Shown: positions 41,581 through 51,322, counted from the first letter of the stretch. The stretch: DNA of 64,000 nt from Cytophagaceae bacterium (GCA_027486845.1 JAIXOL010000041.1:1-64000); one strand, 5' to 3'. Notes: generated from the sequence alone by a model not told the origin. A program made the numbers and translations.

Positions 41581-43794
41581 TTAAAAAATACTCCAGCGTA
41601 TGCCAAGAAATCCTCTGATACTTTGTAAAGGGGCATAATTATAACTTGGGTCAAACTGCTCATTGAAAGGTTTTTCAGGACTAAAAATTGGGTCTTTTGG
41701 AAGGAAATTTGTGAAGTTTTTAATGCCGCCATAAAGCTGTAAGCCATTGGCGAATCGTTTGGTAGCTTGAATATTGTGAATGCCAAACCAAGGTGAATAT
41801 TCAGGGCGAGTATCGCCATAAGCTCGAACAATTGGTAGACGCATTGGGCTGTATAAATTGCCGGTTAGGTCAAAAGTGAGTTGAATTTTGCTAAATATGT
41901 AGCTGAAGGCATAGTTTCCTGTTAAGTGAGGTGTTTGAATTTGGTTTATTTTCAAGTCATTTTCTTTACGGTACACATCCATTAAAGTTGCCCCTGCAAA
42001 TATTTTCAAACTTGAACTAAAACTAAATTCCGTATTGATTGCTATGCCCTTCGAGATTCCGTAACCTTTCAGATTATCATAAACAACTAATTCAGGGTTT
42101 TGGTCGTAATCGGCAATGATTTTATTTGAGAAATATGTGTAAAATCCATTAAGTTGAATGTTTCCATAACCATTTTCAAAAGTAAAAAAACGTTGATAAT
42201 CAAGATTGGTATTATAGGAACGTTCAGGTTTTAATTCGTTTACTATCAGTATTTTACGTGAGCCGGTAAGTGCGGCATGGTCTTCTGAAAATAAATTTAC
42301 TACCCTATACCCATTGCCAAGACTAAGCCTAAAAATATTTTCTTTGTTTGGTGTAAATTTCCAATTTAGTCGAGGAGTTGCGATACCACCGTGTTTAGAA
42401 TTATAATCATATCGTAGCCCCAAGAGTAATTTATTTTTACTCTTGAGGGTGACCTCATCTTGAACAAAAAAACCAGGCAAACAAATTAAATTAGGAGCAT
42501 TTTTAATGTCGATAGTTTGGGTTATTGGAGTATTATCATCATAAAATGTTTGGCGATACGTCAGTCCCAACAGAGCATCGTGATTTTTATTCAGTTTTTT
42601 GTCCCAAAGTAATTGTCCAAAGGCAATTCGTTGAGTAGCCAAATAAAAAGTGCTACCGTAAACCGAGTTTTGCTGGTGCTCATTGAATGAAAAATTGAGT
42701 GTAACTTTCTGATTATCAATCGGTAACTGATAGCTTCCTAGCATCTCAACGCGTTTTGTGAAAATGGATTCTCCATATACTTCACTTTCGCCACGATTAG
42801 TTTTTTTCCATTGCATTTCACCCCCAAATCTGTCTTCGTAAATGTACCGAGCAGCTATATTGAAAACCCTATTTTGTGAGCGTCGCATCGACCATTTATT
42901 GAAAATTGATATCCGATTTTGGAGTGTAATATCAGTGAAATTATCTTGATTAATATCCCAACGTTTGTTAAATTGGAAGTAATTACCAGAAAAAAGCACA
43001 TCACATTTGCCAATTTTGACTTTGCTACTGGCATCAAAATTATTTTCATGATAGCTGCTTGTATTAAAATCAAAGTTAAATTTTGGTGCATTTGAAGGTT
43101 TTTTCGTAATGACATTAATCAAACCACCAACGGCTTCAGAGCCATAGAGCGTTGAAGCAGGTCCTTTCATTATCTCAATTCGCTCGACCATTGAGTTTGG
43201 AATTCCACTTAGTCCATAAACCGATGATAATGCCGAGACAATCGGCATTCCATCAATCATTACCATCGTGTATGGTCCTTCCATGCCGTTTATGTGAATG
43301 TCGCCTGTATTGCAAACATTACAATTAAGTTGTGGTCGCACGCCATTGACCATTGAAAGCGACTCAAATAAACTTGGTGTTGGGTTTTTGCGAAAAAAAG
43401 TTGGGTTTAAAATTTGAATAGGAGCAGGCGATTCGTTAATGCTTGTTTCTTTCATCGTACCAGTGACGACTACTTCATTGAGCTGTGCATTTTCTTCTTC
43501 TATCTCAATATTCAGAATAATTGTTTTTTCTTCTAAAACATTGATAATTAGTTGTTTAGTTTTATATCCAATACTTGAAAATTGAATTGTTTGTTTACCA
43601 ATAGGAGCGTTTTTGATAATAAATTTACCATTTTCATCAGTTTGGGTTCCGATTTTTGAATTCAAAATAACAATGCTAGCAAAGCTAATAGCTTTATCTT
43701 TATTAATAATTATTCCCTTAATTTCTCCGCTAAATGCTTTAAATGTCGTAGAAAAAAGTACTAGAAAAACGTATAAGATAGATGTATTTTTCAT
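41581..43794 (-). CDS. TonB-dependent outer membrane receptor
   Basis: 737 aa. Signal peptide 1-22, then a carboxypeptidase-regulatory-like domain (25-105: GEIKGIIINKDKAISFASIV, IGTQTDENGKFIIKNAPIG). The plug follows: LNEVVVTGTMKETSINESPA is the TonB-box region, then VCNTGDIHINGMEGPYTMVM and VERIEIMKGPASTLYGSEAV. A 22-strand barrel ends ..GFLGIRWSIF. It imports a siderophore, heme, metal or similar ligand. The palindrome at 43848-43878 resembles a DtxR/MntR box, which points to iron or manganese control. The substrate is not visible from sequence. Confidence 0.9.
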   Translation of the reverse strand: MKNTSILYVFLVLFSTTFKAFSGEIKGIIINKDKAISFASIVILNSKIGTQTDENGKFIIKNAPIGKQTIQFSSIGYKTKQLIINVLEEKTIILNIEIEEENAQLNEVVVTGTMKETSINESPAPIQILNPTFFRKNPTPSLFESLSMVNGVRPQLNCNVCNTGDIHINGMEGPYTMVMIDGMPIVSALSSVYGLSGIPNSMVERIEIMKGPASTLYGSEAVGGLINVITKKPSNAPKFNFDFNTSSYHENNFDASSKVKIGKCDVLFSGNYFQFNKRWDINQDNFTDITLQNRISIFNKWSMRRSQNRVFNIAARYIYEDRFGGEMQWKKTNRGESEVYGESIFTKRVEMLGSYQLPIDNQKVTLNFSFNEHQQNSVYGSTFYLATQRIAFGQLLWDKKLNKNHDALLGLTYRQTFYDDNTPITQTIDIKNAPNLICLPGFFVQDEVTLKSKNKLLLGLRYDYNSKHGGIATPRLNWKFTPNKENIFRLSLGNGYRVVNLFSEDHAALTGSRKILIVNELKPERSYNTNLDYQRFFTFENGYGNIQLNGFYTYFSNKIIADYDQNPELVVYDNLKGYGISKGIAINTEFSFSSSLKIFAGATLMDVYRKENDLKINQIQTPHLTGNYAFSYIFSKIQLTFDLTGNLYSPMRLPIVRAYGDTRPEYSPWFGIHNIQATKRFANGLQLYGGIKNFTNFLPKDPIFSPEKPFNEQFDPSYNYAPLQSIRGFLGIRWSIF

Positions 43795-43847
43795 GATTAT
43801 GTTAATTCTAAATGCAAATTATGGCTAATAAAATTAATAATCAAAAT

Positions 43848-43878
43848 ATATCTAAATATAAATTTAGATATGCCTAAA
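43848..43878. promoter_or_regulatory. DtxR/MntR-like operator upstream of the TonB receptor
   Basis: ATATCTAAAT-ATAA-ATTTAGATAT (43848-43871) is a perfect inverted repeat. It overlaps TTTAGATATGCCTAAA (43863-43878), of the form TTTAG-N6-CTAAA known for DtxR/MntR metal regulators. It lies 54-84 bp upstream of the receptor ATG. Confidence 0.5.
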
Positions 43879-43997
43879 AATATAAGTTTCGAGAATATCT
43901 AATTTTGGTATTTTGTTTGTTCTGCTTTTGGTAGATATTATTATTTAAGCTTTTTAGCGAACTTTAAGTAAATTTTACCGAGTTAGCATCACATTTT

Positions 43998-44531
43998 ATG
44001 GCAAATATAATCCTTGGAATTGGCTCACGTGTTAAACACCCAGAATATGGCTTCGGAGTCATTATTAACTTTAAATCAGAGTTTATGCCATTACTTTTGT
44101 AGAGATAGGAACAAATAACATTAAAATTGACTATCCGTTTGAGGTGCTGGAAGTTGTTGAGCCTTCATACGGTATGAGGAGTTTATATGATGTTGAACGA
44201 ACCTTTTCAAAGATTCTTCAACGCTAGATGGATACTACCGAAATAGTACCTTTGGGTTATAAATGGAAAGGTTGAAAAATGATTTTACAAACCTGGCACA
44301 GAGAATTGGAATCGAAAAAGATTCCGATTGATGCGTTTTTTCATAAAATCGTAATGATGCGTGAACGTCTGCGAGTTTTAGAACAGCGAGTAAACGCAAG
44401 AAATGGATGATGAAGATAAAGTGAATACTCAACAATCTATCACTCGTTGTTATGGTTCAATGACAACCTTCAATATTTTATTTAAAGAGCAGCAACACTA
44501 TTTCTCGGGAAAGAAACTGATGGAAGTCTAG
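43998..44531 (+). pseudogene. Conserved hypothetical gene, multiply frameshifted
   Basis: Pieces in different frames join into one protein: MANIILGIGSRVKHPEYGFG, then YAITFVEIGTNNIKIDYPFE and SLYDVERTFSKILQR. After that come MILQTWHRELESKKIPIDAF with FHKIVMMRERLRVLEQRVNA, and finally ITRCYGSMTTFNILFKEQQH. At least three frame breaks or stops separate them. The last block matches my memory of a small conserved Bacteroidota protein of unknown function. The reading frames alone show decay. Confidence 0.65.
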
Positions 44532-44550
44532 AGATAGATGCGATTTTAGA

Positions 44551-44640
44551 GTGACGAATGACGAATTTTTTAACATAATTTACCAGTTAGTAATGATAGT
44601 TTTTAAATTTTATTCGCAATTCGTCACTCGTAATTCGTCA
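44551..44640. repeat. TGACGAAT/ATTCGTCA inverted repeats
   Basis: GTGACGAATGACGAATT at 44551-44567 is inverse to two ATTCGTCA copies at 44618-44640. It lies at the 3' end of the oxidoreductase gene and may act as a bidirectional terminator or be an interspersed repeat. Confidence 0.5.
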
Positions 44641-44642
44641 TT

Positions 44643-45728
44643 TTAGCCAATCTTCACTGTTCCACCATTTTGAGCAGCCTTGTAAATGGCTTCAACCACT
44701 TTTATATCTCTAAGCCCTTCTTCTCCAGGAGCAATTAATTGGGTCGAATTTATTAATGCCATACAGTCTTCGTCGAGTTGTTTTGCTTGTTGACTTTTCA
44801 GTGGAAAATCAATTATGCCATTACTGTAGCTACCTTTATTGCCAGAATAAGCCGAAAAAGGCTCCATTTTTAGCCATCCTTTTTCATAATTTACCTGTAA
44901 ATAGTTCATATTTATACCAAAACTCGTGTGGCACGCTGCCAATGCACCACTTGGAAATTGAAGCTGAAACATCATTGTTTCTTCAACTTCTTTATAAATT
45001 TCTGGTCGAGTTGTACTTGCTTGAGCTGTTACAGCTATTGGTTCTTCGCCAGTTGCCAGTCTTGCACCTTGTAATGCATAAACACCCATGTCGCCCATTA
45101 CGCCACCGCCGAGAGCTTTGTTTTGTTTCCAATGAGTGGTTCTGGCATCAAAGTAACCTGCTCCACAAGCTACCATTTTTACTTTTCCGTAAAGTTTTTC
45201 TTTTGTGATACGCATATATTCTTGCGTATTTGGGTCGTGTTGGCAACGATAACCAATAGCTAAGTTAACTTTATTATCTTTACACACTTTTATCATCGCC
45301 ATACAGTCATTAACCGATGGTGCCATTGGTTTCTCGCAAAAAACATGCTTGCCTGCTTTAGCGGCTCTGATTGTATATTCTTTGTGCATCGAAGGAGGTA
45401 AAACCACATAAACTATGTCAATGTCTGGGTTATTAGCAATCGAATCGAAATTTTGATAGTTGTAAATGTTTTTATCTGGAATATTATATTTCTGTTTCCA
45501 TTTTTCTGCTTTTTCGGGCGAGCCAGTAACGATTCCTGCCAAATAACATTTTTCAGTTGTTTGAAGTGCAGGAGCGAGCAAATCAGTACTGTAATAACCC
45601 AAACCAACCAAGGCAATGCCGAGTTTTTCTTTTTTCTTGGATGTGCCTGCAAGAAGTGTATTTGGCGAAAATAGAGTGGTCGCACTTCCGATAATGATTG
45701 ATTTAAGAGCGTCTCTGCGGTCGAACAT
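44643..45728 (-). CDS. Tat-exported Gfo/Idh/MocA oxidoreductase
   Basis: NAD(P)-dependent oxidoreductase of a sugar or sugar-like substrate. The ATG at 45728 (361 aa) starts MFDRRDALKSIIIGSATTLF, a twin-arginine-type signal, so the longer frame to 45854 is rejected. The Rossmann fold has IALVGLGYYSTDLLAPAL. The conserved CEKPMAPS lies near 130, and the catalytic region includes GGGVMGDMGVYALQ and HTSFGINMNYL. It probably works in the periplasm. Members often act with DUF1080 hydrolases in keto-sugar metabolism, and one is present at 35042, but any functional link is inference. Confidence 0.88.
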   Translation of the reverse strand: MFDRRDALKSIIIGSATTLFSPNTLLAGTSKKKEKLGIALVGLGYYSTDLLAPALQTTEKCYLAGIVTGSPEKAEKWKQKYNIPDKNIYNYQNFDSIANNPDIDIVYVVLPPSMHKEYTIRAAKAGKHVFCEKPMAPSVNDCMAMIKVCKDNKVNLAIGYRCQHDPNTQEYMRITKEKLYGKVKMVACGAGYFDARTTHWKQNKALGGGVMGDMGVYALQGARLATGEEPIAVTAQASTTRPEIYKEVEETMMFQLQFPSGALAACHTSFGINMNYLQVNYEKGWLKMEPFSAYSGNKGSYSNGIIDFPLKSQQAKQLDEDCMALINSTQLIAPGEEGLRDIKVVEAIYKAAQNGGTVKIG

Positions 45729-45858
45729 AAGAATTAATTTTTTAAGGTTGAATATAGATAGTATTTGTAAACAGTTTCCTTGCCGTAAGAATGCAAAAGA
45801 AAAGATTTTGATAAATTTTGTAGGAATGTCTAATTTGAACATTCTAACGGGCAAATAT

Positions 45859-47010
45859 TTAATATTTATCGTAAAAACGTCTAATTCTTGAAGTTACTTG
45901 ATCGTAAATTGGTTTCGTAAATTCAATAAATAATTGTTGAGGTGGGGGTGGTAGTTGCTCACGATTACGAGTCATATTTAGTTCGGAAGTAGTTAATGCT
46001 CTTTCGTCACCGTTGAAACTCGCCCACTCATTTATCCATGTAAATTCTCCTGGGATGTCTTCACGTGAAAGCGTTTTATTTGTTTGATAATCAAATATTT
46101 CCATCGAAAGTAAGCCTCTCGAACGTACTGCTTTACGTGATTTGATGATTGTAGCAGTTACCTTTCCATAGACTGAAACTTTTTTTCCATTGACAGTAGC
46201 TTCTCCAGTTTTTACACTGTCCCGGCTTGTTACATTTTGACGGTCGGTAGCTACATTAGTTTCGCCAACCACAAAGTCAATAATTTCGAGTCGTACTACT
46301 TGGTCAGGTTTTACTCTTACAGTTTTGGCTTCCTCGGGCGAGTAAAATCTTATAAATTTATTCATTCGTCGATTTGTACGTAAAAACTCTTCTACTTTTC
46401 CTTGAAAATATTCGTTGCTGTATTGATATAATCTTGAATTAACTTTTGGCTGTTCCACCACAACATGAACCGAGCCTAAATCAAGTGCTTCTTCCATGCG
46501 GTTGCGAGCATCTTTGTAGTTTGGGGCGAAAATCGTAATTTGTTCAAAATGGTCGAATGCTATACGAGCATCTAGTTTGCTTAATTTTTTTCTTCTTAAA
46601 ATATCATCACCTAAAACATAACGCTCAGCTGCGGCATTGTCACGGGCTTCCTCGGTTTCTTGAAAGTAAGTTTGTGGACTCACAATTCGTCGACAAGCTG
46701 TACAACGCTCAATTGATTCCTGCATTTTATTGAGTTTATTATAGTAATCAAGAATTGTTTCCCAACGAAACTGTTGATTGGCATTTCTGACACGGGCAAT
46801 ATCTCTCATAAAATCCTCTTGTGCGTTACGATACGCAGTGGGTAAAACCTCCAAAGCTTTACTATTATCCGAATCTTTCTTAAGTTTGTCAACAGACTGT
46901 AAAACAGCTTCGTAGTAATTTCCTTTTTCGAGTGCTTTTGTGCCGCTTTTTGAGCAAGAGGTAATAAAAATTATTGATGCCAAGGCTAAATATTTTAGAG
47001 GAGTTCTCAT
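45859..47010 (-). CDS. Lipoprotein with TPR-like N-terminal region
   Basis: 383 aa. The lipobox ITSC gives Cys19 (MRTPLKYLALASIIFITSCS). A helical repeat region (ALEKGNYYEAVLQSVDKLKK, SKALEVLPTAYRNAQEDF) contains a CTAC pair. The C-terminal half is beta-rich (DQVVRLEIIDFVVGETN, VYGKVTATIIKSRKAVRSRG) and ends PPPPQQLFIEFTKPIYDQVT. I do not recognise a named family. It is likely an outer-membrane or periplasmic structural lipoprotein. It is downstream of nuoB but separated by a terminator, so it is not part of that operon. Confidence 0.8.
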   Translation of the reverse strand: MRTPLKYLALASIIFITSCSKSGTKALEKGNYYEAVLQSVDKLKKDSDNSKALEVLPTAYRNAQEDFMRDIARVRNANQQFRWETILDYYNKLNKMQESIERCTACRRIVSPQTYFQETEEARDNAAAERYVLGDDILRRKKLSKLDARIAFDHFEQITIFAPNYKDARNRMEEALDLGSVHVVVEQPKVNSRLYQYSNEYFQGKVEEFLRTNRRMNKFIRFYSPEEAKTVRVKPDQVVRLEIIDFVVGETNVATDRQNVTSRDSVKTGEATVNGKKVSVYGKVTATIIKSRKAVRSRGLLSMEIFDYQTNKTLSREDIPGEFTWINEWASFNGDERALTTSELNMTRNREQLPPPPQQLFIEFTKPIYDQVTSRIRRFYDKY

Positions 47011-47118
47011 GGAATTTTAATTTTTAGTTTAATAGTAATTCTGTTGCAATATAATAGTTTTTACTTATTTTTTCCTTTGTCTACATCACAGATTAACAAT
47101 TTATTAGCAAATAGCTAA

Positions 47119-47153
47119 TAAAAAAAGTGATAAACCTTAGGAGTTTACCACTT
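47119..47153 (-). terminator. Terminator after nuoB
   Basis: On the minus strand, AAGTGGTAAAC (47153-47143) pairs with GTTTATCACTT (47135-47125), followed by seven T. It lies 36 bp after the nuoB stop. Confidence 0.8.
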
Positions 47154-47188
47154 AATTTACGTTTCTTAAATGATTTGTTATCAGTCTA

Positions 47189-47704
47189 TTAGACTTCGTT
47201 TTTAAGTTTAGAAAGACTTTGGGTTTTGATTTTTTCTTGTAATTTCAAAATGCCACCAATCAATGCCTCCGGACGAGGTGGACAGCCTGGTACATAAATA
47301 TCAACAGGTATGATTCTGTCAACGCCTTTGACAACGTGATAACCATGTTCCCAATATGGGCCACCGCAGTTTGAGCAGCTTCCCATCGAAATCACGTATC
47401 GAGGTTCAGGCATTTGTTCATACAAACGTCGAATACGGTCAGCCATTTTAAATGTAACTGTACCTGAAATTATAATCACATCTGATTGACGAGGCGAGTT
47501 TCGAGGAAATACACCGAAACGTTCTAGGTCATAACTTGATGCATAAGTTGCCATCATTTCGATGGCACAACAAGCTAAACCAAAACCCATTGGCCAAAGT
47601 GAATTAGCTCTTGCCCAATTGGTTAGCTCATCGATTGAAGTCAATATTACTTCACTTTCGCCTGTTTTTATATGTGCCTCTTTTTCGAGGGTTTCAAAAT
47701 TCAT
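47189..47704 (-). CDS. nuoB: NADH-quinone oxidoreductase subunit B
   Basis: 171-aa peripheral subunit of complex I carrying the N2 iron-sulfur cluster next to the quinone site. The cluster ligands are visible: [10 protein letters not shown] (Cys45, Cys46), MGSCSNCGG near 110 and [10 protein letters not shown] near 140. The length is normal. It is 108 bp downstream of nuoA on the same strand. No nuoC or nuoD follows; transcription appears to end at the hairpin at 47119-47153. Confidence 0.96.
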   Translation of the reverse strand: MNFETLEKEAHIKTGESEVILTSIDELTNWARANSLWPMGFGLACCAIEMMATYASSYDLERFGVFPRNSPRQSDVIIISGTVTFKMADRIRRLYEQMPEPRYVISMGSCSNCGGPYWEHGYHVVKGVDRIIPVDIYVPGCPPRPEALIGGILKLQEKIKTQSLSKLKNEV

Positions 47705-47812
47705 TCAATTAGATGCTTTAAAACAGATGTAATATTTGAGATTATGAAAGATTTATCTTTTTTGGCACTAAATGCTCTTTACTGTTGACCATCAACTATT
47801 GTTTGCGGACTG

Positions 47813-48283
47813 TTATTTATCAGCGTATTTTTCATTCACCTGGTCATACATATTCATTGGTATCTTGCTCTTAAATTTCGGTGTTCGGTATTCAGGTTTT
47901 ACCCAATCGAGATAACCATTAGCCCAAACATAGGCTAATCCTAAAGCCAAAATAGAAATAAAAATACACATTTCGGCCAGCGTGAACCAGCCCCAAAGTC
48001 CGTTTGTATCTTCGATAAATTGTTTACTGCCAAAAACTGTAGCCCAAGGAAATAAGAAAACTAATTCAACATCGAAAAGAATAAAAATCAGAGCAACGGT
48101 ATAAAATTTTATATTAAACTGAACGTTTGCATTACCAATAGGGTCTTCACCTGATTCGTATGTTGTTAGTTTTTCATCGTTGGGCTTGGCCGGACGCAAC
48201 ATCCATGCAATGCCCAATACAGCAAGCACCGCAACTGCCGCCAAAATGATAGCTAAAAGTATTATGCCAAAATCTGATAACAT
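47813..48283 (-). CDS. nuoA: NADH-quinone oxidoreductase subunit A
   Basis: 156-aa membrane subunit of complex I with three transmembrane segments: IILLAIILAAVAVLAVLGIA near the start, FKFYTVALIFILFDVELVFL-type residues near 60-80, and EMCIFISILALGLAYVWANG near 100-120. The loop YESGEDPIGNANVQF is the family signature. The C-terminal extension (KFKSKIPMNMYDQVNEKY) is longer than in E. coli but usual in Bacteroidota. The gene is between a rhodanese gene and nuoB on the same strand. Confidence 0.95.
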   Translation of the reverse strand: MLSDFGIILLAIILAAVAVLAVLGIAWMLRPAKPNDEKLTTYESGEDPIGNANVQFNIKFYTVALIFILFDVELVFLFPWATVFGSKQFIEDTNGLWGWFTLAEMCIFISILALGLAYVWANGYLDWVKPEYRTPKFKSKIPMNMYDQVNEKYADK

Positions 48284-48327
48284 CGAAGGGAATGGAAAAT
48301 TAATAATTGATTTTAGAAAACTTACGA

Positions 48328-48636
48328 TTAATCCATGTCACGGTAGGCCATTATCCCTCCCAAAACATTGTGTACATTTTCAAAACCTTGTGCAATCAAG
48401 AATTGTTTTGCTTTTCCGCTTCTTGCACCACTTCGGCAATGGATATAAATATCCTGTCCTTTTAAGGATTCAAACTCTTCTAATCTATCTGGAATTTCAC
48501 CCAAAGGCACGAGTTTTGCTCCTAAATTATCATCTTCGTATTCGTATTCTTCACGTACATCAAAGAGGTTAATTGCATTTTCTCCTTCGATTAATTCTTT
48601 TAGTTGCTCAACTGTTATGTCAAAGTTTTTGTCCAT
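48328..48636 (-). CDS. Single-domain rhodanese-like protein
   Basis: 102 aa, cytoplasmic. The rhodanese fold has INLFDVREEYEYEDDN, LVPLGEIPDR and the active-site loop YIHCRSGARSGKA with the catalytic Cys. It ends VLGGIMAYRDMD. It may carry sulfane sulfur, and it lies upstream of nuoA on the same strand with a 44-bp gap. A link to iron-sulfur cluster supply is possible but not shown. Confidence 0.92.
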   Translation of the reverse strand: MDKNFDITVEQLKELIEGENAINLFDVREEYEYEDDNLGAKLVPLGEIPDRLEEFESLKGQDIYIHCRSGARSGKAKQFLIAQGFENVHNVLGGIMAYRDMD

Positions 48637-48664
48637 GTTAATCTATTTTTATTGTTTTTATTTC

Positions 48665-50512
48665 TTAATGCACAACGACAATCTTTCGAATAAAATTCTT
48701 TTTCCCGTCAGAAAAACTTAGAAAATAAATGCTTTCTGGTAAATTTTTTAAATCAAGTTCTTGACTATCAAGTATTTCTTTATAAAAAATTTCTTTTCCT
48801 GATAAATCAAAAATGTTTACTGATTTGATGTTTTTAATAGTCCATCTAAGCAAACCTGTCGTTGGATTTGGGTAAACCGCAAATTGTTTATCATTTGGTT
48901 CTTCGTTTGCCAATGGGCCAGTTGTGGGATTGCTCGAATTAATTTTGTAGCCCATTACGGGTCTTACCATTAAACTACCTTTTAATGACTTATTCTGGAT
49001 CCACTCGTTTCCTAAACTATAATATATATTACTTCCAAAGTCTGAGTTTTTATCAACCCCAACTCCGATTACATCTTCATTTGTTTTTGTCCATGATACA
49101 AAGAATGTATCTTTTACTGCAACATTTTGGTCGAGTTGATACTCAATAAAACCATTAATATCGGCAGCATATCTTACTTTGACTGACTGTTGATGTAAAA
49201 CTTTACTCGGTTTTCCGTTGGCACTTTCCAATATTTGTAACAAGAAAAATTGCCCCGAAATATCTTTGAAAAATGGCGTAAAATTAAACCGAACTGCGTT
49301 TACAGTGTCGGCCTTGTTTAAAGTAAATTTTATAGCAACTTTTCCTAAAGTTTGATCAGTGTCAGCTCCCGTTTCGGCTGTTCCATCATCATAAGCATAA
49401 TAGTTGAGAAGGGGAGTGTAAATTGAAACCGAGTCATTGCTTAAAAGTAATTCATTAGGAATGTTATTTGTAGAATCCGGTAAGGTTGTTGCACCACCTA
49501 CGTCTTGGTAAACAAATTTTTGAGTAAATTTGAGAACTGCTTCGTTTTTTGAAAATTTTGTGATTGGTTCAATCGTATTTGTTTCTGGGTCAGTTTTATT
49601 ATTTTTGTTAATAAAAGGCTTGACATTTACAGTAGATTTTCGTAAGTTTATGTATGTGGTTTTGCTTATAGTATCTGAAACTTGCCAAATAAAATTGACG
49701 CCTCTCGCTCCTCCTTTTCCTTCTGGTTTTACTGAATATTGTAGATTTTGAACACCAACAATCATTTTATTATTAACCTCCGCTTTTGGGTTGACTAAAT
49801 ATTGTTTTAATGGCATAGCAGAATATCTCTTCAGATAATTGTTTTTAAAATCGATTAGAGCAATATCTTGTGTATAAAAGTCAATTTGTCGTCTTTTATT
49901 ATTCAAATACACAAAGTCAATGTGCCACATATCGAAAGTACCTGATTGACGTCCACGAGTCTCGAAACGAAATTGAAAGTTTTTATGAAAATATTCAGTT
50001 TTATTGACTAATATAATCTTTTGTGTAAATGCATCTTTGCTAATACCTTCTTGTCGCCAAATGGTTTTCCACTGGTTCTTATCGTTCAAAAACGAAACAA
50101 CGAGCGAGTCATCGTTATCGGGTAATTCGCCCAAACCTTTTGCCTCCCAATAAAAACTTAGATAAACAGAATCTTTTGCAGTAAGTCCTGATAAATCGAT
50201 TGCAACCGAAGTTAGTGTGTCTGTGCTACCGTAAGCAAATTTATTCGAAAAATTGTAGGGAATACCTGCTGAATTGCGGCTATCAAAAGTAGCTACATTT
50301 ACCGAAGGTTGATTGATTGGGAAGGTATTATTTATACTCACACCTCCATTTTTCCAAAGTTTTGGATTAGGAATTGATGTTTGATTCTGTGAAAAATCAT
50401 CAAAAAATGGTAATGTAATGGATTGACTGTAAGTAAGTTGTGAGCAAAGTGCTACTAATAAAATAACAGACCTGCAAAAAATTACAGGTCTGTTGTTTAA
50501 AACTATCTTCAT
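48665..50512 (-). CDS. Secreted protein with type IX secretion signal
   Basis: 615 aa. The N-terminal signal region is VILLVALCSQLTYSQ. The C-terminal T9SS type A sorting domain is recognised by FAVYPNPTTGLLRWTI, VNIFDLSGKEIF and the end KKNFIRKIVVVH. In between are beta-rich regions without a catalytic motif (YGSTDTLTSVAIDLSGL, YYAYDDGTAETG). It should be exported across the outer membrane and attached to the surface or released. It lies 22 bp after the PASTA gene on the same strand and 29 bp before the rhodanese gene. Confidence 0.88.
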   Translation of the reverse strand: MKIVLNNRPVIFCRSVILLVALCSQLTYSQSITLPFFDDFSQNQTSIPNPKLWKNGGVSINNTFPINQPSVNVATFDSRNSAGIPYNFSNKFAYGSTDTLTSVAIDLSGLTAKDSVYLSFYWEAKGLGELPDNDDSLVVSFLNDKNQWKTIWRQEGISKDAFTQKIILVNKTEYFHKNFQFRFETRGRQSGTFDMWHIDFVYLNNKRRQIDFYTQDIALIDFKNNYLKRYSAMPLKQYLVNPKAEVNNKMIVGVQNLQYSVKPEGKGGARGVNFIWQVSDTISKTTYINLRKSTVNVKPFINKNNKTDPETNTIEPITKFSKNEAVLKFTQKFVYQDVGGATTLPDSTNNIPNELLLSNDSVSIYTPLLNYYAYDDGTAETGADTDQTLGKVAIKFTLNKADTVNAVRFNFTPFFKDISGQFFLLQILESANGKPSKVLHQQSVKVRYAADINGFIEYQLDQNVAVKDTFFVSWTKTNEDVIGVGVDKNSDFGSNIYYSLGNEWIQNKSLKGSLMVRPVMGYKINSSNPTTGPLANEEPNDKQFAVYPNPTTGLLRWTIKNIKSVNIFDLSGKEIFYKEILDSQELDLKNLPESIYFLSFSDGKKNFIRKIVVVH

Positions 50513-50533
50513 ATTAAATGATTCTTTAACACA

Positions 50534-51322
50534 TTATTTTTGGTCTATGACAGTCTCGGACGGAGCATCACCAGCAATTTCTATATCAATAACGTCTCCG
50601 ATATGTATTTTATTACCTTCGGCGGCTGGTCTTTGTTTCACAACTGTTCCGTTGGCAGCACCTTCAAATGGACCTACATATCGTTTTGATATGACGAGAT
50701 TTTGCCCTGAAACCAAAATTTCTGCTTCATCAGCAGCCATTCCTACCAAGTTTGGAATTTCTACCATTTGGTCGCCAAGGCCATCGCCTACCACAAATAC
50801 AACTTTTGACCCTTTTGGTATGAGTGTTCCCGGTTTAACTTCCTTTCCGTTAAACTTTATTTTCAAAACTGTATTTTCTTCTAAAGCTGGAATCATTTCG
50901 GTTGTTCCTGCTACAAGTTGAGCCGATAACAACTGATTCTTTGCACTTGATTCTGAGCGACCAATCACATCTGGCAGTTTTATCATAGGTGCAGTTGCCG
51001 TCACTATTGTTAAGTAGATTTTTCTTCCTTCTTTTACGCTCGAACCTGACTTTGGATATTGCGTCAGAATCGAAAGCGGTTTTGCACCTGACACAAAAGT
51101 ACAATCGCTCACCTCGTAATCAAGGTCACGGTCATCGAGAGATTTTTCCATTTCTTCGAGGGTCAGGCCTTTCAAGTCAGGCACAGTAATCGACTGGCCA
51201 TGATTGGTACTCCAAGGAAGATAAATAAAGAAAAAACTAAAGAAAAACACCAAAAATAAGGCAATAATTATGCCAATATGAACAAAGATGTCAGTTTTTG
51301 AATTCGTACTAAATTTTGCCAT
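50534..51322 (-). CDS. Membrane-anchored PASTA-domain protein
   Basis: 262 aa. A short cytoplasmic N-terminus is followed by one membrane segment (IGIIALFLVFFFSFFFIYLP region, about 17-37) and then three PASTA domains. These are ITVPDLKGLTLEEMEKSLDD, IKLPDVIGRSESSAKNQLLS and VEIPNLVGMAADEAEILVSG. No kinase or transpeptidase domain is present. It may bind peptidoglycan or scaffold cell-envelope proteins. It is the first gene of a run that continues with the T9SS protein, rhodanese and nuoA. Confidence 0.92.
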   Translation of the reverse strand: MAKFSTNSKTDIFVHIGIIIALFLVFFFSFFFIYLPWSTNHGQSITVPDLKGLTLEEMEKSLDDRDLDYEVSDCTFVSGAKPLSILTQYPKSGSSVKEGRKIYLTIVTATAPMIKLPDVIGRSESSAKNQLLSAQLVAGTTEMIPALEENTVLKIKFNGKEVKPGTLIPKGSKVVFVVGDGLGDQMVEIPNLVGMAADEAEILVSGQNLVISKRYVGPFEGAANGTVVKQRPAAEGNKIHIGDVIDIEIAGDAPSETVIDQK

